64,000 nt of DNA from Paracamarosporium sp. OC-R06-R3 (taxonomy: Eukaryota; Ascomycota; Dothideomycetes; Pleosporales; Didymosphaeriaceae), in contig JACVRA010000073.1 in the NCBI GenBank assembly GCA_019828545.1, forward strand, positions 310,001 through 374,000, read 5' to 3'. Positions within the stretch are counted from its first letter, which is position 1. Each line of letters begins with the position of its first letter. A program made the position numbers and the translations under genes. Shown here in pieces: positions 32,301 through 44,254 of this stretch. The notes beneath the pieces are model-generated. The model made no database searches. It worked only from the letters and a program-made list of their open reading frames with translations, and had not been told where the DNA came from.

Positions 32301-34193
32301 ACTCGATTAAGTTTACGAGCGAGGGACACGTCCGACTCGGAGCCTCAATTGTTGCAGAGACAAAGGAGACCGTCACAGTCCGTTTTGTTGTTGACGATTC
32401 TGGGATTGGAATAGAAGAAGACGTCCGAAAACGACTTTTTCAGCCCTTCAGTCAGGCCGACTCCTCGACTGCACGGCGATTCGGTGGGACAGGATTAGGT
32501 TTGACGATTAGCAAGAATCTTGTGCAGTTAATGCACGGAGACATTGGCCTCGAATCAAAACTTGGGCATGGCACGACAGCAACGTTCTGGATTCCTTTTA
32601 GCAAAGCGCCCTACCAAGACGATGGGTCTCCGATGATCGATCTCTCATCGATCCCGGATCGCTTGCAGTCTGATGTGTCTGTGTCTTGCGGAAGCTCTGA
32701 AGATCACACACCGCCACAGACCCCGACACTGTATAATGGGTCCGTAAAGACACATGGTCGAGGAGATTCGTTTCCGTCAGTAGTCAGCTCTAGCATTCCC
32801 GATCATCTGATCACTCTGCCCGAGAGTGAGAGGAAGAAGGTGCAGGTGTTGGTCGTTGAGGACAAGTGAGTTTAACAAACACCAAATTTGCACACATGGG
32901 CTAATCATCGCTTGTAGCCACATCAATCAACAGATAGCTCTAAAAACGATCAGGAAGCTACACTTCAGTGTAACGGCAGTTTGGAACGGGAGGGAGGCGC
33001 TTGATTATCTTGCGAACCCTGAGAATCCTCGTCCGGACATCGTCCTCATGTGCGTGACCCCCCGGTACAAGGTCGATTCGTCTTCAACATACAGAAAAGA
33101 ACTTCTTTTTTGCTGGTTCAAGACGATCACCATGTACCAGCTCCTGAAATGTGACCTTTACTGACTTCATATCTACGGGTTTAGGGACGTTCAGATGCCT
33201 ATAATGGACGGGGTAAGTTCGTCGTGCTTCTCTGATCTCGTTTTTCTAAATGTCGCCTGTATCATTCGAGGAATTTACGTTCCTCGACTGACGCGTTGTG
33301 TCCACTCCTTATCATTTGCTAACAATCACGCCATAGTATACCGCAACTGCTCTTATTCGCACAGACTTTGAGGCACCCGATGTTCGGAATGTTCCTATCA
33401 TTGCCATGACCGCCTCAGCAATCCAAGGGGACAAGGAGAAATGCCAGAATGCTGGGATGGATGTGAGTGGTCGCCCCTATCTTGAGTCCGAAGTTGCTGA
33501 AGGTTGCAGGATTACTTAGCGAAGCCTGTCAAAGGCAAGCTGCTCGAAAAGATGCTTGTCAAGTGGGCCATCGAGGGAAGGCGCAAGTTAGCCAAGCCGT
33601 CGCTATCCAGAAACGTTGAAGATCGCCGCGCCTCCGCATTGGCCCCTTCCAAAGCGCACCCTAAAACCCCGACCGATCATTCGCAAATCTCCCACCTCCC
33701 TGTCACATCCGAAACGACGGCGCGAGACCCATCGTTGACGGCTGAGCTTGACCGCCTCCACTATGAGAGCAATACCGCCTTGGCTAGATCCTCCGAGACC
33801 GCTGACGACCGTGCAATGCGACGCATCCACGCCGAAGAGAAAGCATCCAGCTTGCGGGATGACAAACTGCTCTCTCTCACAGGCGCGGAAGGGCATCGCC
33901 AGGGGGGCTACCAGGGGCAGGAAAAGTCCCAGTTGCCCCTGACACAGGAGAATATGCAGAAATTGGAGCAGGCTGAACCGGCCGTCTTTCGACAGTCGCG
34001 TGAAAGCGACGGCCACTCGAGCGGAGACATGGAAGTCGAACCACAGAGCCGAAGCGACAGCAGAACGAGAGGCTCAGGAAGTGTGAGACCTTCTCTCACA
34101 GCAGCACAGATGCCAAGCGAACAGACGGTCACGGGCGAAGGTCACAAGGTGACGCGATCCAAATTACAAGATATGTCGAATACAAGAAAATAA
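29399..34193 (+). CDS. Hybrid histidine kinase with PAS domains and C-terminal receiver
   Basis: The seven exons are 29399-30828, 30971-31673, 31808-32865, 32918-33049, 33185-33212, 33337-33462 and 33510-34193. They total 4161 nt and encode 1386 aa. PAS-like regions lie near 45-115 and 340-470, and a clear PAS/PAC at about 478-600 ([20 protein letters not shown]). A possible further PAS follows near 605-710. The phosphorylated His lies in [10 protein letters not shown] (about 757), followed by an HATPase with N box [11 protein letters not shown] and G boxes DDSGIGI and GGTGLGL. The receiver has EDN (about 1062-1064), phospho-acceptor Asp about 1109 in LMDVQMP, and Lys about 1164 in YLAKP. The tail of about 195 residues is low-complexity. 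No transmembrane segment is evident, so it is probably cytosolic and feeds the HPt/Ssk1-Skn7 phosphorelay. The stimulus is unknown. Confidence 0.93.
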
Positions 34194-37100
34194 GGCTGGC
34201 GATTAGACAATGTTGCTGCTGCGTATCCCTAACCAATGCTCACCGCTGTGTACCCCCTTTGCGCCGCTTTTGTCCCTATCCCGGTACATTACTGGACTGT
34301 ACATGGGAAGGTACTTTGCTGCGGAGATGTCTTCCGAAGAGTCACGAGAGAGGTGTGTCTAGTCAGAGTCTTCAATTTTGTGAAGTAGGGCTCCGACACT
34401 GTGGTTGAAGCTATAGGATTACGGTTGAGGTCGGCGACCAGGCAGCCTCATTTTCATTGGACTGGCGCTGGTGATATTAGCGCATGCTGCAAGATAGCTG
34501 AGTTCGATAGACCACAACAGGAAGGACGGCATGCAGCAAGACCAAGACCCTTCGTTCGAATAGGGGAATGCGCATGCGCATGTGTGTGCTTTTGTGGATT
34601 ACGGCGTGTGCCCTACGGATAGGACGAGCGTCGGCGATATGCACTGCACAAAATGGACGTGAAGGGGGTCGACGAATTAAGGCAGATCTCACCAACGCCT
34701 TAGCGCAAATCTGAGTCGGCAGGAGAGAAAATTCAACGACCCCGCGTGCTGCCTGTAAGATCTCGTTTGGGTTACTGGGGATGTGAAGTTTAACGGTCTT
34801 GCTGGCCAGGTTAGCGGGGAGGGCAGCACAAGCGAAAGTGCTAATTGGGATCGACACGGCGCGCCATGCGTGAAAGAGGCATCGAATGGAAAGTTTGGGC
34901 CATGCATCTTGAGCTTGGTGAACCGTGATCTGCTCTGGGAGGCTCATTCTGGTCCCTGCAGAAGGGCAGCACGTGGAAGTCCGACAGGGTGGCATTCATA
35001 TGGAACCATAATTTCAGATGGAAGATAAGCATGCTCCTAATACATGTGTTACGTGCGCATATTGTACAGGTGCTGCTGCATCTGGCAGAACGGACTTTGT
35101 CTTTGCAGTAATGCGAGGCGACGTGCATGACCTGTGTAGGCACGTGTAGACACGTATCGGCACCAAGGCACAGGCATCGGTACGTCTCCCGAAGTACCTT
35201 AGAGGACTTTATGAATTCTCACCGTCAGGGTCTTGCAGACGGGCGCAGGTGCGCAGATGAGCAGGTGAGGGGCGTGTCGGTCGAGTCGTGCTTGCCAGAT
35301 TCGAGTAAACTAGCGAGCGACTTGCCGGAAATAATGGGTCTACGGCAACGCGAAAAAAAACTCAAAACCAACCACCAGAGGACGGGACCTCGCTCATCCG
35401 GCGAGCCAGCGACGTCGAAAACTCTATCTCGCAATCTCATCTCCCGCCCACCGAGGTGGTTCGAAGAAGGCCCGCTGGGGCTTCCGCTCGGTGATCAGAC
35501 GGCGGTACTCGAGAGGACGGTCCTCTTCTCCACACTCGAGTCTATCATTGTGGACAGCGGTGCGGGAATAATGCAGCTAGTGTAACTCGCCTGAGTTGCC
35601 CGAGCTGTTGGCCTGTCAGGTAGACAGCGGCTAATCTCAGTTCAATCTAGGGGCTTGCGAATGCAGGGTCCACACGGTGGAGTGCCGAGCGCGTTAATCC
35701 TGGGAATGGCGAGCTCAGCAGTGGGCATCTTGGTAGGCGGACACGGCACATCTGGTTGGAGCCCGCGAGCCGCGAGATGCACGTCCTGGCCAAGGTCAGT
35801 TGAGCGTTGTAGCGTTGGGGACGGCGCTGGACGCTATGGCGGAACGCGCAAAATGACAGGTTTACGTCGGCGACCATGGGCGATATCGACATTTGTCTCT
35901 GATTGACGTAGCGAGGGCTTGCATTGCGGTGGGAGAGGCTGTGGAGTGGGCAGTGACCACTTTGGGAACTATTACACAAGGGCTTTAGGCGCGCGAAAAC
36001 CAACCAGGAAGACGCATCTACCAGTGGAGGTCGTGCATACAACGGCAGCGAGGGAAGCGTGCACGGTGCCGGAACGCAGCCATTCACGACGGTTGCAGCT
36101 ATGGCGGTGAGGACATGTTCCGCGCAGAATCGCCACGGGCGGAGTCAGATTTGCAGCACGGCGCTGGCATGCTCGGAGCACAAATGCATGGGGGCGACGC
36201 CACGCTGCAGGTGTATCGCGAGAGCACAAGTCCTGCGCTCGCAGGACGGCCCGTCATTCGAGGGGAAGCTTGTCATGGCTGGCAACATAGAGCTGCCTAA
36301 CTCGTGCAGGGGTGGGAGCGGAACATGTACGATGACGAGGGGCCTTACCGGCGCAACGGTTGGACCCGCAGCGCTAGGGGCTTGGCGCATGTCGCCCTGT
36401 CACGCTCGGCCAATGACGGGCGCGCTGGAGACGAAGCAGGCGCCAAGGCCTCCGCCGGCAGAAGTGGGAGGGATGCCAGTGACGACATTTGCAACCTTGG
36501 GCCAACGCCGTCAGCAAGCAGTGTCTGATGGAGAGGATCCACCACCATTACTACTATCACCACCACTGCTATGGCTGACAAGGAAGACGGAGCACGGGAG
36601 AAGCAGCGCAGACGAAGAGCACGGCGGCCGCTGAGTCGCTTGGGGAGGCGGCGTGGGGAGCCCCCCAGGGACGCGTACCGCGGCGGTGCGGGCAACGCAG
36701 CAGCACTTGTATAGCGGGTTGACATCATGCTCTTTAGGGGTCCAGCGGAATTTGTGCTAGATGGAGCCAAGCCAGTTTGGGGCGGAATGCTGTTTCGGGG
36801 GCAGGTACCGCGACAGCCTTTCCGCAGCGCGAGCTTTGGGGGTTGGCAGGTTGGCCATTGGCCTTCAGCGGCTCCCGACTCTCGCTCGTGACCAGGCGTA
36901 GGGCCACACTCTGGTTAAGCTAAGGCGCATGGCTGGGAGAAGCAAAGTGGACGGCGATCAAACGCATGCCCATTGCTTGACGGCGCGCACAGGGCCAGTG
37001 TTCAGGGGAGGGCTAATTTGGAGGGTCAACGGCTCCAGCTCCAAATCGCTTTTACGCAACGCACAGCACGCGGACCGAATAATGCACCCCCTGCTCCCTG

Positions 37101-37567
37101 GCGGAGGCCCCTATCGGGGGGCTGTTGGGCGTCGCACGCTTTGTGCTAGCGGAGGATCAGACGGCGGGCACGGGCGCTGAGGGCATCAGCAAGGCCGGAG
37201 AATTACAGCGCCTCGCAATGCCCTTGGCCGGCGGCTGCTTTGGGGCATGCGGCGGGCTCTGAAACCCGTATCCAGGTCGACGAGCTAGGCCGCATGGGCT
37301 AGCATCGTATTCTTCGCCGCGCACAAGGGGAAAGGCGCGCGCAGGGTCCCAGGAGCAGCCGGCTCTTTGCGGTGGCGGCGCGCCAAAACAAAGGCAACCC
37401 GCGGGCCCCGGGCGTGATTGGCGGCCTTTGGCTGCCCTCCCGTGCCATGATGCTGATGATGCGGAACGACTGCACCGAGGGCGCCCGCCGCTGCTCACGA
37501 CTCGCTCCCAGGGCGCCTCTACACGCCTGCATCGGATGCGGTGCTGCCAGCGGCCTCGTTGAATCAG

Positions 37568-37613
37568 CGCCCGTGCCAGTGCCCGTGCCAGTGCCAGCGC
37601 CAGCGCCAGCGCC
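37568..37613. repeat. Degenerate hexanucleotide repeat
   Basis: About seven imperfect tandem copies of a 6-bp unit (GTGCCA, CGTGCC, GCGCCA variants) are present. It is simple-sequence DNA with no sign of function. Confidence 0.7.
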
Positions 37614-37867
37614 GTTCCCCACACCCGCAGAGACACACACACCCTAAAAGCAGCCTTGAGAAATGCCGCGCTAGCGGCGCCATCGCCTACTCCCTGCACG
37701 CACTGTCCGGGGTCCGTGGTGGCGCTTGAACCAACCTGCTCCCTCTTGCCTTGGTCGCCAGCCTATGATGGAGGTGCTCTGATCCACACGACGTAGACCA
37801 AAGCAGCCGAATTTAACACTCAGCATTCTCCCAATTGCTGCCCGCTGATCACCATCACTGCCTCCCA

Positions 37868-37993
37868 ATGCTCACTCAATTCCAAACCGTCGCCAACTAC
37901 TCCGCCGCCGTCAGTCAATCGATACTCGTTTCATCGTCGTCTGCTGAACATCCTTTCTTCTTTGCTGCTGGTCTCCTCGCCGCTGCCCACTGA
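37868..37993 (+). promoter_or_regulatory. Candidate upstream ORF in the FlbC-like leader
   Basis: A 41-codon ATG frame ends with TGA at 37991-37993, some 480 nt before the FlbC-like start. It is the last ATG on the plus strand before the coding start at 38472. Translation depends on transcription beginning upstream of it, which is unproven. Confidence 0.3.
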
Positions 37994-38471
37994 CCTCGCC
38001 GCCCGCTCCCCGTCGTCCATCTCTGCCCGCGACCCTCGGTCCGTCCCTGCGCCAGCTGTCGTCTGCTTTCTCCACACTCTGCGCTGCACTTGAAACGCGC
38101 GTGCGCCTGCCACTCCGTCATCCACTCCCGCAAGGTCCAATCTTCGGTGGCCCATAGCCACGGCACCTACTGGCGACCGGCCCTGAGATCGGCATACCAA
38201 AGCGTTTATCATTACTCCTCCCGGAAGGCCTCTACACGGGTGCCCCCAGTGTCAGACCAAGTTCAAAAGGTCCGCAGATCCCACCGCTGCGTGCCAGTGA
38301 TCGTCTCTCCCCACGTTGCTTGACCCTCGAACCGTCTTGTTTCAGCTGCTGGACTCTCGGGGCCGCGTGCGTTCACGATAGCTTCTTTGTCTGTTTGTAC
38401 CTCCTCAACACACCTCACCTCCAACAAAGCCCCCCCCTCCCCCGCCCCCAACAAACTGCACCGTCGGAGGC

Positions 38472-39688
38472 ATGGCAATGGCCGTCGATAATCGTCAACA
38501 ATCCCAACTCAACGGGATGAGCTACGACCCTTTGCGTTACCCGCAACCGCACTTCACCAACCCGTGGGTGTCGGCAACGGGTACCTCGCAGCAGCAACTC
38601 TACCAGACCTCCATCGCCCCCAACGTGTCGTCTGGCCTTGAGAGCCACGCAACGTCGCAGCCCCAGGCCATCCAACGACCCACCAGCATTGCCATTCCGT
38701 ACCACGGTCTCCCAGTCACAGCGCCATCTTTAGGCTCAGGTATTGCTCTCCCGGATGGCTCGCTTCCAGCAGAAAACTTACTAGACATGTCGCAAGATCT
38801 ATTATCGCGGAGTTACAATGGTGGATACGGTACATCTGCATCTGCAACCACAAACACGTACGCACCCACTTCGGCTCCTTACTCTCAAGTCGATTATGGA
38901 AGCACCGAAAGAGGCCCCTATGCTTTTTCGCAGGACAATGCCCGTCGTTCATCTCATCCGTCAGTACCCTCAGCACCATACTTTGACAGCGCCATGGATT
39001 TGCACCGTCAACGCCAGAGTTCATTAGTTGACTTTAGCAGTTTAAGTTCCCAGCCACAACGCAACAGCTTCAGCGATGCTCTTGACGCCAGTCGGGGTAT
39101 GGTTTCCTTGAGCCAGTCCGACATCACCCCAAGGAACATCTACGGCAACCAAGGTTCCAGCCGAAGCTCGACCGACTCGTACGGTTTCCCCTCAACGCAC
39201 TCTGCGCATTCGTCCATTTCCGGGGCCAGCTATAATGGTGCAAACTATTATGGCGGTGAGGGATCTGTCACCGATTACAGCTCCGCCTCAGAGTCCGTCG
39301 ACTTGACGCATTCACGGACGCTGCCGCGACCGAACGCGCTGATGGGTGCAAACATCCCGCCAGCACCGCAATCTATGATGGGTCAATTCAGCTCCAAGGT
39401 GTCGTCAAGCTCGCAGAAGAAGCACAAGTGCAAGATCTGCGACAAGAGGTTCACTCGCCCGAGCTCTCTACAGACTCACATGTACAGCCATACTGGCGAG
39501 AAGCGTAAGTCATCAACTCCCTACAATAGGATAGGCATGTGCAACGGTTGGCTGACATTGGAATAATAGCATTTGCTTGCGAAGTCGAAGGCTGCGGACG
39601 CCATTTCTCGGTTGTATCCAACCTGAGACGGCACCGCAAGGTACATAAGGGTGAGGCTCAGGATCATCCCTCACCCGATGACGCCTGA
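38472..39688 (+). CDS. flbC: FlbC-like C2H2 zinc-finger developmental regulator
   Basis: The two exons are 38472-39504 and 39570-39688, with a 65-nt intron, giving 383 aa. The first about 310 residues are Ser/Tyr/Gln-rich and disordered. The C-terminus has two adjacent C2H2 fingers: CKICDKRFTRPSSLQTHMYSH and, after the TGEKPFAC linker, CEVEGCGRHFSVVSNLRRHRKVH. The second finger is completed by exon 2, and the intron interrupts the Pro codon of TGEKP. Finger sequence and C-terminal placement match Aspergillus FlbC (about 354 aa), a DNA-binding activator of conidiation genes including brlA. That role is inferred by homology. The gene stands alone between large gaps and appears to have a long leader. 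Confidence 0.85.
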
Positions 39689-42297
39689 ACCTGTCGATCA
39701 CGGCGCGATGGACATGCCGGTCCCGAGACCATTTGCCATCTGGACCATTTGAAGTTTTACATATGTGTTTGTTGATCTCATCGTTTGCTCTGTGCATTTG
39801 AGATATCCACTGTCGCGATTTGGACAGCGCATCGAGTTTCCTTCGGTTGGGGATGCTAGACGGGGACCTCTTCATGACAAAAGATGAGACGAATTTCTTC
39901 TTTCAGTCGCTGCACCGCCCGGTTCGAGATACCTATTCTTCCAACCTCGTCTGGAATCCATCCAGGGAGGACACCACGGCGTTGTCACGGAGTTTTGGTT
40001 GGCGCGATTACCCCCTTTTCTGAGCGATTTTGATCGTTCTCTTGTAACAGTATGTCATCTGGGGTTGGCTGTCTCTGTTGTTGTTGATGTTGTTTCTTTA
40101 CACTTCGGGCTGCCATGTTGGCAAGGACCTATGGTCTGTCGCATTGGCGACTATCGTTCGCTACATACTTTTAATGTTTTTAGACTCTCGCTCGCAGCGC
40201 CTCGTGGGGGATACGAGGCGGATGCATGACCATTGTACAGTACTACGGCTTGGGGAACACGGGAGAGCATTAGGGCGCCGACCATTAGCGGGTCTGGCTC
40301 TGGATACTGGGAGGCTTTGTTGGAGGCTCTGGTCCACAAGAGAGGGGATGGCGGGCGCGTTTCAGGCGGGCCAAAGCAGCGAGCAGTATGACGCAGCATC
40401 CCCGGGGGTATGGACAGAATAGAATGGTTATGGCACACGTTAGCCGCTCGTTTGGAACGTGAAGACGCAGTGACAGCATGGTGCTTGGACGGCATGGGCG
40501 ACGACGGCGCCGCAGCGGCAGCGGCAGCGTCATTGCTCGTCCCGTGCAGCGTCCACCAGACAGCCTTCGCCAAAGCAAAAAGACAACGCAGCACGCACGG
40601 CGTAAGCCTTGACCGGGCGCGCGCCTGCCATTCGCCCGCATCCCGCGCCATGACGTCGATGGCGCGCCTTGGCCTGGACCCTGGATCGCGCGCGCTAGGC
40701 CGCTTTCGGCGGCGGTGACGGGCGGCCTTCTCAGGGCGCCGCTCGCGATATTGCAGCGACTCACGGCGCGAATCCAGCATGACGCACGCTGTCTCACGCC
40801 CTGCATCTCTCTCGCTCGCTCGCTCGGGGACTGCTTGCCCTTCCCGTGCCCTGCTGACGCCGACCCGAGCGCTGCACACCGTCGGACCGCAGCGCGAGCT
40901 GCCCGCCTGAACAACGCACCATCCAACCGCTCCTCATGACGCTGCCCGCCGTTGCACAACCCAACCTTCACACCTCAGCATGCTGTCATAGGAAATCCTT
41001 CGCCGCGCTGTGCTGTGCTGTGCTGTGCTGTGCTGTGCTTTCGCCACCTCGCGGCCCTCCGATCAAGTAGAGTAGAGTACCCAGCCAGCATACACGAGGG
41101 CCACGCTCATAAGGCTATATCGAGCAATATGCAGCATATGAGCGCACGTCGCCACCGTGTCGTCGCAGTGCAGCGCATCCTTCAGCCGCCTTCCTCATGC
41201 TGCAATATCCACGGATGCGAAGTTGCGATACCGTTCCGGGGTCCCTCCGTCTGTGTGTCTCGCAGCCAACAAGACACGACACGACAGGCAAAAGCCGCAC
41301 GTCCACTCATCCCTCCCTCCCCTCCCTTCCTCCCGCCCGCCACCCTCCCTCCCTCCGCTTGCATGCGCCCAGCGTCTCACCTTGACGACCACCGCAATAT
41401 CGGTCCCTGAGTAATCTTACGGCGCTGCATGCGTGCCGTGTGGAAGCGAGCTGCGTGCTTCTGGAATACCGTACCAGATGCCGCGGTTGCGGTGTGGGAG
41501 CCGCTGGTGTAACGGTGGCATTCACGGCCTGCCGGCCTGCCTGCCTGCATTTGCGCGTTCCGGCGACGGGATGGTTGCCTTTGGATCTGGTGCACTCGTG
41601 CTTGTAGAGTGGATAGTGGATAGGTGGACAAACCACGTTGCTGCTAGCTAGGCTTGCCCAAGTGCTTGGACGGATGTGCCTCGAAGTGGACCTGGGTGTG
41701 GAGGGGCACGCGTACACACCCCCACCACCTACCAACCCACCCACACGCTGGACACGATCGTGACAGACAACAGACAACAGCATCGCCTGCGGCACCGCGT
41801 GCAATTAGACTATCCCGCCATACCGGCTCAGGTTAATTCTACCTTTACACGACCCCACCCCGAAACCAGGGCCCAAGGCATCCGACTGGCAACTCAATCT
41901 CCCATCGAGATGGCAAGCCCCTCCCGTGACTGATACCCCGCTATACCGGAGTCGATCCCATCTCGCGTGCATCTCGCGTGCACCGAATCCCAACGCCATT
42001 GGAACATGCAATCCTCAAGTCTATGTGGAGTACTCTACGCTTTCCCGATCGCCTCGAGCGACATGAAACAGAAGCCAACGCTGGGGACGCGTCACGCTCT
42101 CTATCAACGATCTTCCTTCTAAAGATGCTAACCGTGGTATCTCAAATCGCGGACTCCGACCGGCGCCAGCAATGCCAACATCCTTTGGCTAAACGAAACG
42201 GAACCGAGCCGATGCGTGTGCAAGCAATGAAGCCTCTCGTGTGCTCTACCCTCCAAGCGAGCGTCTTGGAGCTTCCATCAGCTGTGCCTGGCCGTGT
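39689..42297. other. Gene-free convergent region with simple repeats
   Basis: These 2.6 kb lie between the ends of the FlbC-like gene and EAF6. They contain a pentanucleotide repeat (41007-41039), short CCTG and CTCCC-rich runs near 41310-41560, and an 11-bp direct repeat near 41963. Long Arg/Ala-rich frames at 40151-40971 on the minus strand have no protein-family features. Confidence 0.45.
41007..41039. repeat. GCTGT pentanucleotide microsatellite
   Basis: About 6.6 perfect tandem copies of GCTGT occur in non-coding DNA. A perfect pentamer run is likely to be length-polymorphic. Confidence 0.95.
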
Positions 42298-42961
42298 CTA
42301 GCCGTCGAGACTGTACGTGATCTTGTGGCGCTTGGCAGACTTGGAGTCGTCGTCGTCGGGCGCCTTCTTCTTCTTGCTGCCCCCGTTTCTGCTCGCTCCG
42401 TTGGACATCGGCTGGCTCGATTCGCGCGTTGGGAACGAAGATGTCGGCGTCTGCGCGTGCGAGGGCGTCGTCTGCGCCGACCCGGGGGTCGACGATTCCT
42501 AGCACGGAGCGTAAGTTACGTCTAACCTGGAGACAACAGCTTAGTAGCGAGGCCGTCACGTACCCTCACGAAGGCACTGGAGCTCCGGCTGAATATCCTG
42601 TCCGCGTCGCTGATCTGGGCTTTCCGTCGGGTGGCCGTGCCCGCCGAGGTGGTCGAGGCAACGGTCGCCGCGCCCTTGATGTAGTTGTCGAAGCCCTTTA
42701 TGATGTTTCCGGCGCTCGTCTCCTCGAGGTACTGCGTTTCGACGCGGAGGATGGTCGATTCGAGCTGCTCCTAGAACAACTCAGTAAGTATGTGAAGACG
42801 TGCAGCTGGCATCACAAGTTCTGTACCAGATTGTGGTCGATGGCACGCTTCTTCTGGAGGGACTCTCGTAGGTCGCGTCGCAGACGTTCGTAGTAGGGCA
42901 TGCCGCGCGAGGCGTCAGGCTGTGCGTTGGTGGCAGAAGCTGGGGGCGCGTTTTCCGCCAT
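42298..42961 (-). CDS. EAF6: Eaf6, NuA4 histone acetyltransferase subunit
   Basis: The three exons are 42827-42961, 42564-42770 and 42298-42498, with introns of 56 and 65 nt, giving 180 aa. The conserved N-terminal part reads MPYYERLRRDLRESLQKKR, then VETQYLEETSAGNIIKGFDN and IKGAA, the Eaf6 signature. A coiled coil probably covers residues 22-60. A Ser/Thr/Pro-rich linker and a lysine-rich tail ending KRHKITYSLDG follow, as in other fungal Eaf6 proteins. Eaf6 is a small subunit of NuA4 and related acetyltransferase complexes in the nucleus. The gene is divergent from the TFIIS gene with 326 bp between the starts. No long open frame reveals it, and it needs all three exons. Confidence 0.93.
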
Positions 42962-43287
42962 GTTGGCCTTCTGGTTGAGTTTGCGGTGGAGGTATTGGGA
43001 TTGTTTCGTCGCTGGTAGTTTGGCAATGTTTCCCAGGCAGTCGCGCCTTGGTTCAAGGGTTCCAGTATAGTCGGAAGCCTAGGCGAGGGAGGGTCCGAGC
43101 GCCTCCGCAACCGACAGCTTCAACGACTTCATTCAGAGCCCGCCGCCCGCAACCTTTCTGCCCTTCACCTGCGCGTGCCCGTCTGTTCACAAGCCGCCCT
43201 TCGCCATACAAATACGTACCTGACTAAGTTCTGTGCTGTTTGCACGCGACCACCTGCCCCACTTCTCACGGTCCCCAGCGGTCGAAC
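42962..43287. promoter_or_regulatory. Bidirectional promoter region of EAF6 and the TFIIS gene
   Basis: This 326-bp gap separates two divergent start codons of chromatin and transcription genes. No specific element was assigned. Confidence 0.45.
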
Positions 43288-44254
43288 ATGGATCACAAGG
43301 AAGTCGCATTTCGCGGCAAAGCGATCAGCAAGGCCATCGAGGACAAGGAACCCAGCTCTTCAATCCTGAAGCTCTTGAACGACCTCAATGAGGGCATCAG
43401 GCCTACCGAGGACTTGCTGCGCCAGACCAAGATCGGCGTGACGGTCAACAAACTGCGCCAGCACAACGACCCGACCGTCGCATCGCTCGCCACCCGCATG
43501 GTCTCCAAGTGGAGGGAAGATGTGAAGAACAGCAAGGGAGTTGCTGCACGACCGAAGCCCTCGAGCGCCTCAAACGGCACTTCATCTCCGGCACCCGTCC
43601 CCTCAAAGACTGCGTCCCCAGCGCCTGTGGCCAGCAAGCGGAAGCACAGCGTTGCACCCGAGAAGCGAAATCACAAAACGGACGACGTCATATACCAAGT
43701 CACCGGCGACGAGCAGCGGGATGCGTGCGTTAGGCTGATGTACGATGGTCTAGCGTTCATGAGTGAGGAGCGTACGTACATCTAGGGAGATTTTATATCA
43801 TGCATATACTAACACGAACCCAACAGTCCCTGCCGATATTCTCAAGACCGCCCGCGCCATCGAAGAGGCCGCCTACGATAACGCCGGCAGCCGCGTGAAT
43901 GACGCCTACAAGACCAAGATCCGCTCGCTCTTCTCCAATCTCAAAAACAAGTCCTCCGTCCACCTCCGAAAGCGTGTCCAATCCGGAGAGATAACACCCA
44001 AGCGTTTTGCCACCATGACGCACGAGGAGATGAAGTCGGACGAGCGCAAGGCGGCCGACGAGAAGCTGGAGAAGGAAAACATGAACAACGCCATGGTCGC
44101 CCAGGTCGAGAAGTCCATCTCCAAGGAGTTCCAGTGCGGAAAGTGCAAGCAGCGCATGGTCAGCTACAGCCAAGCGCAGACCCGAAGTGCTGATGAGCCG
44201 ATGACGACCTTCTGCGAGTGTATGAATTGCGGAAATCGGTGGAAGTTCTCTTAG
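43288..44254 (+). CDS. DST1: Transcription elongation factor S-II (TFIIS)
   Basis: The two exons are 43288-43771 and 43827-44254, with a 55-nt intron, giving 303 aa (yeast Dst1 is 309). Residues 1-80 form the TFIIS N-terminal (LW) domain, with LLNDLNEGIRPTEDLLRQTK and VNKLRQH. A Ser/Pro/Lys linker follows, then the Pol II-binding central domain (about 140-250, with NLKNKSSVHLRKRV). The C-terminal zinc ribbon has CGKCKQRMVSYSQAQTRSADE and CMNCGNRWKFS; its acidic Asp-Glu pair is the one that enters the polymerase active site to stimulate RNA cleavage. All key residues are present. The ATG at 43288 begins at the conserved domain; the frame extends upstream only to a non-ATG codon. Confidence 0.96.

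Larger units (their letters stand above)
34194..38471. other. Long gene-free region upstream of the FlbC-like gene
   Basis: These 4.3 kb contain many overlapping frames on both strands, but none has domain content or splice-supported structure. Composition is strongly GC-rich from about 35600 to 37700. A GTGCCA/GCGCCA hexamer repeat lies at 37568-37613. From about 37870 to the FlbC-like start the plus strand is CT-rich and free of ATG, which suggests a long transcribed leader. Confidence 0.5.

Noticed and set aside
36059..36634. Plus-strand frame of 191 codons in the gene desert
   Set aside because: High GC lengthens chance frames on both strands here. Amino-acid use is Arg/Ala/Gly-rich, and opposing frames are equally long.
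40151..40971. Two overlapping long minus-strand frames (228 and 242 codons)
   Set aside because: They overlap each other in different frames, are Arg/Ala-rich, and start or run through simple GCGGCA repeats. There is no recognisable fold or motif.
41007..41039. Regular short repeats considered as a CRISPR-like array
   Set aside because: It is a perfect 5-bp tandem repeat with no spacers, in a eukaryotic genome.
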